NCBI RefSeq assembly: GCF_022869805.1
Contig: NZ_CP094974.1
Location: forward strand, 2,232,001-2,296,000
Direction: 5' to 3'
Source: Halosolutus halophilus
Lineage (GTDB): Archaea; Halobacteriota; Halobacteria; Halobacteriales; Natrialbaceae
Length of the DNA: 64,000 nt
This document shows positions 36,321-43,299 of the stretch, in pieces (positions within the stretch are counted from its first letter, which is position 1; each line of letters opens with the position of its first letter). The position numbers were made by a program, and so were the translations under genes. The notes below the pieces were generated by a model. The model was not told the origin of the DNA and did not search any database. It worked only from the letters and a program-made list of their open reading frames with translations.

Positions 36321-36860
36321 CTACGCGCGGCCGTCGTCATCGCCCTCGTATCGCCGTGCCGCCGACTCGAACGCCGCCTCGTCGAGTTCACGGCCGCGGC
36401 GCGTCTCGAGTGCGGCGATCGCGTCCGGATCGGGGGCGGCATCGTCCGTGATGCGGGCCCAGGAGTTGTGGACCTTGGCGTGACACCACCGGCAGAGGTA
36501 GATCGTGATCTCGTGGGAGAGCGTCTCGCCGTCGCGGGCGTAGGAGAGGTGGTGTTCCTCGAGGAGCGGCCGTTCGTCGGAGTGGGCCATCCGCTTTGCC
36601 TCGAGTCCACAGCGAACGCACTCGCGATCGCGGTTCCGGGACCGGAAGTGTGGGCAGTCGGCCCACGTCTCGTCCGTTTCGGGGTCGACGACGGGACAGG
36701 CGTAGTCCGCCTGCGCGCGTTCGCGGGCGAACTCGGGGTCGTGCTCGTAGTGGTCGAAGGCGTACTTACACTTCCCCTCGCCCGTCAGGTAATCGCAGAC
36801 GCCGGCGAACTCGTAGGGATCGTCGACGCCGACGGCGGTTCCCTGGGGCGTTTTCTCCAT
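36321..36860 (-). CDS. HNH-type zinc-binding nuclease-like protein
   Basis: 179 residues from ATG 36860. The C-terminal half has CVRCGLEAKR, then EEHHLSYARDG, then CRWCHAKVHN: the treble-clef Cys pairs, the catalytic-position His and the final His of HNH endonucleases. The N-terminal half has more Cys (CDYLTGEGKCKYAFDH, DYACPVVD) and may bind another zinc. Stand-alone in haloarchaea; substrate unknown. An upstream in-frame extension from 36935 is not conserved-looking. Confidence 0.7.
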   Translation of the reverse strand: MEKTPQGTAVGVDDPYEFAGVCDYLTGEGKCKYAFDHYEHDPEFARERAQADYACPVVDPETDETWADCPHFRSRNRDRECVRCGLEAKRMAHSDERPLLEEHHLSYARDGETLSHEITIYLCRWCHAKVHNSWARITDDAAPDPDAIAALETRRGRELDEAAFESAARRYEGDDDGRA

Positions 36861-37009
36861 CGTCTGTACCGTATGCCCCGCGGAAAGTTGAATCGTCCGG
36901 TGCGGGGATCCGAGAACCCGGGCCTCGGCGGACACGATCGCCGGCCAGCGATCGGTCGAGAGGTCGGGAGGTCGGGAGCTTTTTCTCGTCCGCGTGCCGA
37001 CTCGATCGC

Positions 37010-37369
37010 GTGCGCCTGGTTCACGACCCGGTCGGTGACGACGACGCTGTCCTCGCGACGACCGTCGACCTCGCGGACTCGCTCTGGAGCCAGACCCGCG
37101 GCCTCATGTTCCGCCGGTCGCTCCCGGACGAGTACGCGCTGGTGTTCGAATTCGGGACGGCCAGGACCCGCGACGTCCACATGCTGTTCGTCGGGATTCC
37201 GATCGACGCGGTCTGGATCGTCGACGACGAGGTTCAGCGCGTCGAGCGGCTGCGACCGTGGCGGGGTTTCGCGCGCGAGGCAGCCGATCGGATCGTCGAA
37301 CTGCCCGCCGGCGCGGCTGCGGACGTCGAACCCGGCGATCGACTGGTCCTCGAAGGGGTAGAGTCGTGA
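37010..37369 (+). CDS. DUF192-family protein
   Basis: 119 residues from GTG 37010. RGLMFRRSLPDEYALVFEF and RDVHMLFVGIPIDAVWIVDDEVQRVE match the DUF192 beta-barrel family. In bacteria these are exported, but no signal is visible here. No known activity. It ends 7 bases before the convergent phosphoribosyltransferase gene. Confidence 0.78.
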   Translation: MRLVHDPVGDDDAVLATTVDLADSLWSQTRGLMFRRSLPDEYALVFEFGTARTRDVHMLFVGIPIDAVWIVDDEVQRVERLRPWRGFAREAADRIVELPAGAAADVEPGDRLVLEGVES

Positions 37370-37376
37370 TCCGGGT

Positions 37377-37934
37377 TCAGTCGACGATCACCAGTTCGCC
37401 GTCCTCGACGCGGACGTCGAGCAGGCTCGTCACCGGCTGCTCGAGGTCGTGATCGCCGTCGACGCGTCGCAGGACCACGACGATGTCCTGCAGGTCGGCC
37501 CCGCACTCCTCCAGTGCGTCACAGACGGCCTCGATCGTCCCCCCGGACGAGAGGACGTCGTCGACGAGCACGACGCGGTCACCCGCGTCGACCCCGTTCA
37601 GGTAGAGGTCGCTCTCGCTGTAGCCGGTTTCCCCGTGGACGACGATCTCCTCCGGGAAGCCGTAGGCCCGCTTGCGGACGACGACGAAGGGAACGTCGGC
37701 CGCGAGCGAGAGCGCGGTGGCGTGGTGGATCCCCATCGCCTCGGGCGCGACCAGCTTGTCGACCCCCGCGAGGTCGATCCGGTCGCGGATCCCGGCCGCG
37801 ATCGCTCGCAGTACGTCCGGCTCGACGGACGGAATCCCGTCGGTGACGCCGTGGACGAAGTAGTGATAGCCGTCCCGATCGACGATCGGCGCGTCGCGAA
37901 GCGATCGCGCCAGCGGTTCGAGCGTGGGGTCCAT
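37377..37934 (-). CDS. Purine phosphoribosyltransferase (hypoxanthine/adenine type)
   Basis: 185 residues, type I PRTase. PRPP loop VVLVDDVLSSGGTIEAV near residue 122; KLVAPEAMGIHHATAL and FVVVRKRAYGFPEE are as in the archaeal HGPRTase-like (HptA) family. Salvages a purine base to its nucleotide; which base is not decided by sequence. Confidence 0.85.
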   Translation of the reverse strand: MDPTLEPLARSLRDAPIVDRDGYHYFVHGVTDGIPSVEPDVLRAIAAGIRDRIDLAGVDKLVAPEAMGIHHATALSLAADVPFVVVRKRAYGFPEEIVVHGETGYSESDLYLNGVDAGDRVVLVDDVLSSGGTIEAVCDALEECGADLQDIVVVLRRVDGDHDLEQPVTSLLDVRVEDGELVIVD

Positions 37935-38026
37935 GCTCGATCCTCGCTACGACGGGGACGTGAAAGGGTGTTCGGGTCACCCGCCGATCGCGGCCGCCGT
38001 CGCGCAGATGGTACCGTGACCGGCGA

Positions 38027-38034
38027 ACTTAAGT
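38027..38034 (+). promoter_or_regulatory. TATA-like element ahead of the leader ORF and leuA-type gene
   Basis: ACTTAAGT, centred about 30 bases before the ATG at 38061. It predicts that the transcript starts almost at that ATG, 100 bases before the LeuA-type start. Confidence 0.45.
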
Positions 38035-38060
38035 CCACATGCTTCGATAGGACGGATACA

Positions 38061-38147
38061 ATGGCACGAGATTCGTTCTCAACGCCGGACGAGGATAGAG
38101 GAAGTCGGGGCAACCCGGCTGGACGCGAAATTCCGCGACGAACGTAG
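38061..38147 (+). CDS. Possible 28-residue leader peptide
   Basis: ATG to TAG frame reading MARDSFSTPDEDRG and ending REIPRRT. Its ATG lies where a leaderless transcript from the TATA element should begin, so ribosomes would meet it first. It ends 16 bases before the TTG start of the LeuA-type gene. There is no run of Leu, Ile or Val codons, so it is not a classic attenuation peptide; six Arg codons occur in 28. Unproven. Confidence 0.35.
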   Translation: MARDSFSTPDEDRGSRGNPAGREIPRRT

Positions 38148-38163
38148 TCGCAGTTCATCACTC

Positions 38164-39696
38164 TTGCCTGTACATCACTCCGCCGAGCAGACGATTCCAT
38201 CTGACCGTACCGTCCGCCTTCTCGATACGACGCTTCGCGACGGCGAGCAAGCGCCGGGCGTCTCACTCTCACCCGACGAGAAAGTCGAAATCGCCCGTGC
38301 GCTAGAGCAAGCGGGCGTGGCCGTCATCGAGGCCGGCAGCGCCTGTACCGGTGCGGGTGAACGACAGGCCATCTCGCGGGTCACCGACCTCGATCTCGAC
38401 GCTCGCGTGACCAGTTTCTGTCGCGGGATGCGGACTGACATCGACCTCGCGCTCGAGTGTGACGTCGACGGGGTCCACCTCGTCGTCCCCTCCAGCGACC
38501 GCCACGTCGAGGACAAGGTCGGCACGTCCCGCGAGGACAACCTCGAGGCCACCGCCGAACTCGTCGAGTACGCAGGCGACCACGACCTGTGGGTCGAGGT
38601 CATCGGCGAGGACGGCTCACGGGCCGACCTCGACTACCTCGAGGAACTCATGGGGACCGCACTCGACGCCGGGGCCGATCGGGCCTGTTTCGCCGACACG
38701 GTGGGCCACACGGGGCCCGAGCGTACCGCCGAAGCCGTTTCCCGACTTGCGGAACTCGGGCCGGTCAGCGCCCACACCCACGACGACCTCGGACTGGGCG
38801 TCGCGAACGCGCTCTCGGCCGTCTCGGCCGGTGCCGACCTCGTTCACTGTACCGTGAACGGACTCGGCGAACGCGCCGGCAACGTCGCGCTCGAGGAAGT
38901 CGCGATCGCACTCGCCCACGTGTACGACGTCGAGACGCTCGAACTCGAGGAACTGTACGACCTCGCACAGATCGTCTCGCGGGCGACGGGCGTGGCCCTG
39001 CCGCCGAACAAGGCCGTCATCGGCGAGAACGCCTTCACCCACGAGAGCGGGATCCACACCGACGGCACCCTCAAGGACGACAAGATGTACGAGCCCTACG
39101 CGCCCGAGACCGTCGGCCGCGAACGCCGACTCGCACTCGGGAAACACACGGGCCGTGCCGGGGTTGCGGCGACGCTCGAGGAACACGGCGTCGACGCCAG
39201 CGACGACGACGTCGCCGCGATCGCAAATCGCGTCACCGAACTCGGCGACCGCGGGCGTCGCGTCACGGACGCCGACCTGCTCGCCATCGCCGAGGACGTC
39301 ACCGGCGACGACCGCGAACGCGTAGTCGAACTGCGCGATCTCACCGCCACGAGCGGCGGTGCCGTCCCCACGGCGAGCATCCGACTCGACGTCGACGGCG
39401 AGGAGCGCGTCGCCAGCGGGACCGGTTCCGGTCCCGTCGACGCCGCCGTCTCCGCCGTCCGCGAGGCACTCGGCTCCGCCGCCGACGCGGAACTGGAGTC
39501 CTACCACGTCGACGCGGTCACCGGCGGGACGGACGCCGTCGTCACCGTCGAAGTGACGATGGTGCGCAACGATCGCTCGGTCACCGTCGCCCGCAGCGAG
39601 GCCGACATCACCCGTGCGAGCGTCGAGGCGATGGTCGACGCGCTCGATCGATTGCTGGCGACGGACGCACAGCCACTCACACCGGCCGACGACTGA
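38164..39696 (+). CDS. LeuA-family synthase (isopropylmalate or citramalate synthase)
   Basis: 510 residues, DRE-TIM barrel condensing enzyme. LLDTTLRDGEQAPGVSL with the catalytic Arg-Asp, SAHTHDDLGLGVANAL with metal His pair, VNGLGERAGN and FTHESGIHTDG are family hallmarks; the C-terminal 120 residues form the LeuA allosteric domain. Both 2-isopropylmalate synthase and (R)-citramalate synthase fit. No ATG or GTG exists before the motif; TTG 38164 is the likely start. Downstream leu/ilv genes are not present. Confidence 0.88.
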   Translation: MPVHHSAEQTIPSDRTVRLLDTTLRDGEQAPGVSLSPDEKVEIARALEQAGVAVIEAGSACTGAGERQAISRVTDLDLDARVTSFCRGMRTDIDLALECDVDGVHLVVPSSDRHVEDKVGTSREDNLEATAELVEYAGDHDLWVEVIGEDGSRADLDYLEELMGTALDAGADRACFADTVGHTGPERTAEAVSRLAELGPVSAHTHDDLGLGVANALSAVSAGADLVHCTVNGLGERAGNVALEEVAIALAHVYDVETLELEELYDLAQIVSRATGVALPPNKAVIGENAFTHESGIHTDGTLKDDKMYEPYAPETVGRERRLALGKHTGRAGVAATLEEHGVDASDDDVAAIANRVTELGDRGRRVTDADLLAIAEDVTGDDRERVVELRDLTATSGGAVPTASIRLDVDGEERVASGTGSGPVDAAVSAVREALGSAADAELESYHVDAVTGGTDAVVTVEVTMVRNDRSVTVARSEADITRASVEAMVDALDRLLATDAQPLTPADD

Positions 39697-39972
39697 CCGC
39701 GAGCGGGCGGCCGCGATTCGTCGGTTCGATCCACTGTCGATCCGTCGTCGGTTCTTTCGTCACAGCGTCATTTCGTTCGATCTACCGTCGGACAGTCGAG
39801 TCCGGGGTCGCAATCCGCCACGGTAGTCATCAAACCTGCCGTTTCCCGGTCGTTTGCGAACGCGAAACGGAATCCCGATCAGTTACAGATCTGCAACGGA
39901 CGTGAATCCGGTCACTGTCTCGAAGTAGTCGTCTGATAACAAATCGTCAATTTGGATGAGTGTCTTCCTGCG

Positions 39973-41664
39973 ATGAACGGAGATCGACGGCACGATCGGT
40001 CAGGTACAACGGATCGAGGAGTAACGCGACGCTCGTACGTTCGAGTACTCGGCGCGCTGGGCGTCGGTAGCGGAGTCGCAGGCTCGCAGGCTGTGGGTTC
40101 TGACGGGTACGACGCCGCCGCAGCGACCGCAAACGAAGGAGCCAGCGGGCGGGGACTCACCGTCACCGACTCGGGGGCGGCCGTGAGCGAGGGGGTAACG
40201 CACCTCGATTTCGCTGGCTCGCTCTCGCCGGTCAGTCCCGACGGCGCGAACGACGCACGAAGCGTGCGGATCCAGCCTCGCGGCGATTCGTTGTCCCCGA
40301 ACATCGTCGACGTGCGGGACGACCTCGACGTCGAACCCGAGGAAGACGACGTCTGGGGTGCGATCTACGAGCACTACCAGTCGTTCAGACCGACCGAGCG
40401 GAACCATCGCTACGTGATCCCGGCCGGGACGTGGGACGTCCGGACCGACAACATCCACCTGGACGCCCACGAGCACTTCGGACTCGTCGGCGAACCGTTC
40501 GCCACGCTCAGGGTCACCGACCAGGACGTCGACCGGATGATGACCGTCGGACAGATCGACGACTCGCTGCCACACGCCCAGCGCACGGTGATGAAAGACC
40601 TCCGGATCGACATCCGGGGCGACTACGACACCGGAATCGGCCGCTGGTACACCTACGCGTACGGTCTGATCGAGAACGTCTCGATGCGCGGCCGGCGGGA
40701 CAGGCGCAACCCCGACTTCGGCGGCGACCGACACACGATCATGGTCGCCGGTCGGCAGTTCACGACGACGAACATCATCCGCGGCTGCCAATTGAACAAC
40801 GGCGACACCCACTACGACCGAGACACACACGTCGGGCACGCGATCCCCCTCAGTTCGGAGATCTACAACCGGGGAACGAACTTCTGGGAGGGGTGCCAGG
40901 TGACGGGCTACGTCGACAACGGGATCTACGTGTCGAGCAACTCCGGCCGAAACATCATACGGGGCTGTCACGTCCGCGACTGCGCCGGCGCGGCCATCCG
41001 CATCGGCGCCAACGACTACGTCCAGAACTGCCGCATCACGAAAACCGAAGAGCCTGAGTACCCGTGGTCCGGCCTCTGGCTCGAGAACGGCGGAGGCCAG
41101 GTCGTCGACGGGGTCACCGTTTGGAACGGCGTCGAGAAGCAAACCGAGATCATCCGCTTGACCCAGGACGGTCCGGCGCGGCTGTCGGGCGTGCACATCA
41201 CCGACAAAGGGGGCAACGGCCGGGCGATCCGGGTCGCCGACAACGACGACACGCGGACGGTGTTCGAAGGGTGTACGATCACCGATCGAACCAGCCCGAG
41301 CGTCTCCGACTACGCGGTGTACGTCCGCTCGTCGAACGTCGTCTTCAAGGACTGCGAGTACGACCTCGAATCCCAGACGGATCAGGATCGGCACGGCTTC
41401 TTCGTCAGTCGACGGGGCACCGACGTCGACCGACTGGTCCTGCACAACAGCGACATCGACGCCGACGGTGCGAGTCTCCGGTTCGGCGAAAGCGGGCGGG
41501 CACACAACATCGAGAACGCCGTCTTCGACGGCCTCGTGATGAGCGATCCCGGTACCGCGCTCGCCGACGTACTCTGGATCGGCAATCGCCACCGCGGGGA
41601 CACCGTCTTCCGCGGGGAGCGATCGAACTGGAAGGGCGACTTCAACTTCGGATTCACCGTCTGA
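39973..41664 (+). CDS. Tat-exported right-handed beta-helix protein
   Basis: 563 residues from ATG 39973. Twin-arginine signal TRRSYVRVLGALGVGSGVAG, then, from about residue 140, a parallel beta-helix with repeating short turns (IIRGCQLNNGD, GIYVSSNSGRNIIRGCHVRDC, AIRIGANDYVQNC). Such folds are found in polysaccharide lyases and surface proteins. I see no lyase catalytic set. Single gene, probably acting at the cell surface. A TATA-like GATAAC about 35 bases upstream supports ATG over the earlier TTG 39952. Confidence 0.82.
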   Translation: MNGDRRHDRSGTTDRGVTRRSYVRVLGALGVGSGVAGSQAVGSDGYDAAAATANEGASGRGLTVTDSGAAVSEGVTHLDFAGSLSPVSPDGANDARSVRIQPRGDSLSPNIVDVRDDLDVEPEEDDVWGAIYEHYQSFRPTERNHRYVIPAGTWDVRTDNIHLDAHEHFGLVGEPFATLRVTDQDVDRMMTVGQIDDSLPHAQRTVMKDLRIDIRGDYDTGIGRWYTYAYGLIENVSMRGRRDRRNPDFGGDRHTIMVAGRQFTTTNIIRGCQLNNGDTHYDRDTHVGHAIPLSSEIYNRGTNFWEGCQVTGYVDNGIYVSSNSGRNIIRGCHVRDCAGAAIRIGANDYVQNCRITKTEEPEYPWSGLWLENGGGQVVDGVTVWNGVEKQTEIIRLTQDGPARLSGVHITDKGGNGRAIRVADNDDTRTVFEGCTITDRTSPSVSDYAVYVRSSNVVFKDCEYDLESQTDQDRHGFFVSRRGTDVDRLVLHNSDIDADGASLRFGESGRAHNIENAVFDGLVMSDPGTALADVLWIGNRHRGDTVFRGERSNWKGDFNFGFTV

Positions 41665-42000
41665 CCGCGTCCCGGACGCCGTTCGCGGGACGTCCTGTCC
41701 TGACCGTCGTTCCGGTGCGTGTAAGCGGTCTCCGACGGCCGTAGGCTCGCCGGCGGAGACTGGTTTCACCCCGGATACGATTCTTCGATAGTGCGTCCCG
41801 ATCGGACGGATGTCACGCAGAACGAGACGATCGCCCGTGAAAATGACCGGCTCACCCGACAGACTGCGATGGCGATGACGTTGCTGCCGGAACACGGAGT
41901 GACGGTCGCGACTGGCCAGGGCTTGCCACACCCGGAAGGCGCTGACGGCTCTCGAAGGCGTTCGGGGCTGTCCGCGGCCGTCGCGATCACGGTCGTGCCA
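41665..42000. other. Intergenic region after the beta-helix gene
   Basis: 336 bases. Open frames on both strands here are without domain, and the plus-strand one runs antisense through the small membrane protein gene. Nothing supportable seen. Confidence 0.4.
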
Positions 42001-42198
42001 TCAGTGAAACGGCTGGCGACTGAGGACGCCCCACGGATCGAACAGGTAGACGACGGCGAGAAAGAGCGCGAGGACGACGACGAACAGTCGCGCGATCGCG
42101 CTCGCCGACGACGGGATCGCCGGTTCGAGCGTGAGCGCCATCACTCCCGCGACGCTGATCCAGAGGAGGCCGACGATCACTCGCTGGCGACGGTCCAT
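42001..42198 (-). CDS. Small two-helix membrane protein
   Basis: 65 residues. DRRQRVIVGLLWISVAGVMAL and ARLFVVVLALFLAVVYLFD give two clear membrane helices with a short polar loop (EPAIPSSASAI) and a basic N-terminus inside. No family recognised. Lies 94 bases downstream of the frameshifted gene on the same strand. Confidence 0.65.
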   Translation of the reverse strand: MDRRQRVIVGLLWISVAGVMALTLEPAIPSSASAIARLFVVVLALFLAVVYLFDPWGVLSRQPFH

Positions 42199-42292
42199 GA
42201 GTGTCCCTTCGCGTCACGGAGTAAGAAGCTCTCGAGTCGCCACGACCGTCGAGGGAGTGGGCTTTGCTGCTTTGCTGGCCCGATCGGCCGGG

Positions 42293-42611
42293 TCAGATGA
42301 ACGAATCGGCGTCGACCGTTTCGTCGTCGCGGACCGTCTTGCGGTTGTCGGTCCGGCCGACGTCCTCGTAGGCGACCGACCCCTCGACCTGCTCGGCCTC
42401 CGGCCCCGGTTCGTTGCCGATGTAGACGACGTTCGGGTGCGTACCGATCTCTTCGAGGTGCCGGAACCTTCATCTCGTCTTCGGCCATCTCGAGGCCGAG
42501 TTCCGTGTCGTACTCGGTCTCCTCGAGCATCCCCTCCAGTTCGGTTTGCCATCCTTCCCCGAGTGGATGGACCGGTTCGTCCCCCGAGTCGCCGTCCTCG
42601 TTGGAACTCAT
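42293..42611 (-). pseudogene. Acidic small haloarchaeal gene split by a one-base frameshift
   Basis: The start frame reads SSNEDGDSGDEPVHPLGEG and on to AEDEMK; it then runs into Arg-rich shadow sequence. In the +1/-1 frame a typical acidic protein continues: HLEEIGTHPNVVYIGNEPG through DDETVDADSFI and a stop at 42293. Removing one G near 42466 joins the two into a protein of about 105 residues. Either a recent mutation or a sequencing error. Family unknown. Confidence 0.6.
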
Positions 42612-42790
42612 CGATCTCCCTCACTCCCGACCGTTCTGCCATGGTTCTAGAAGGCAGCCGACGATCGATTACACTCGATCGACTCACCGTCTCCGATCTC
42701 GATTCCGGTACCGATCGCACTGCCGGTGCTTGGTGGTCGCGACCGGGGGAGTCCCGCGTAGCGGTACTCGTCGACGAGGTCGCAGCGAAG

Positions 42791-42816
42791 CGCCGAGCGG
42801 GAGATTTGAACTACGC
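42791..42816 (-). repeat. tRNA-Ser 3'-end copy 1
   Basis: Identical over 26 bases to copy 2 and 21 of 22 to the 3' end of the tRNA-Ser gene (acceptor 3' strand plus T-arm 3' half). Forward-strand start CGCCGAGCGGGAGATTTGAA. Its GGAGATTTGA (42800-42809) is matched by an inverted TCAAATCTCC at 42861-42870. Confidence 0.8.
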
Positions 42817-42938
42817 GAGGACGATCGCCTCACTCCGTTCGGCGCTGCGACTTCTCTCGATCAAATCTCCGAGCCGTTTTGCAGCAACGAAGTGATTCGC
42901 GCCGCTACGCGACGCTCATCGAATTGTCGCTGCAAAAG

Positions 42939-42964
42939 CGCCGAGCGGGAGATTTGAACTACGC
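42939..42964 (-). repeat. tRNA-Ser 3'-end copy 2
   Basis: Second copy, 148 bases from the first and 162 from the tRNA. TTTGAACTA (42953-42961) is matched by inverted TAGTTCAAA at 43016-43024, and inside lies a second pair, CGGGTCGT (42975-42982) with ACGACCCG (43006-43013). A further inverted pair GCTGCAAAA (42929-42937) and TTTTGCAGC (42877-42885) sits directly after the copy on the minus strand. Confidence 0.8.
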
Positions 42965-43100
42965 CGAGACGTTCCGGGTCGTTCACTCCGTTCCCTTCCC
43001 GGGCTACGACCCGTTTAGTTCAAATTCCCCTGGTCGTCGTTTTCCGCTCACAGTTGCGAGCACACGCTACGCGGTGCTCGTGGGTTGGTTCGCGGAAAAG

Positions 43101-43185
43101 CGCCGAGAGGGAGATTTGAACTCCCGAGTCCGTGAGGACAGCAGATTTCGAATCTGCCGCCTTGGCCGGGCTAGGCTATCTCGGC
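43101..43185 (-). tRNA. tRNA-Ser (anticodon CGA)
   Basis: 85 bases on the minus strand. Acceptor GCCGAGA pairs with TCTCGGC, discriminator G, CCA not encoded. Anticodon stem GCAGA/TCTGC closes a 7-base loop TTCGAAA with anticodon CGA, reading UCG. A long variable arm (TGTCCTCACGGACTC) is diagnostic of Ser; T arm GGGAG-TTCAAAT-CTCCC. No intron. Two partial copies of its 3' end lie downstream on the same strand. Confidence 0.95.
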
Positions 43186-43299
43186 TCACTCCTATCTACC
43201 CGGGTAACGTTTTTACCCGTTTCGATTCCTCGCAGGTCTGTCAGCGTGTCACGTTCGCCGCCCGTGTGCCCTCCGAAAGACGAAGCCTCGGCGACGAAC

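Noticed and set aside
41791-42300. 169-codon plus-strand frame
   Set aside because: Antisense to the small membrane protein and frameshifted gene; the C-terminal part is a charged low-complexity shadow.
43101-43122. att site of a full integrated element at tRNA-Ser
   Set aside because: Copies of the tRNA 3' end are only about 150 bases apart and no integrase or accessory gene lies between, so no complete element can be called.
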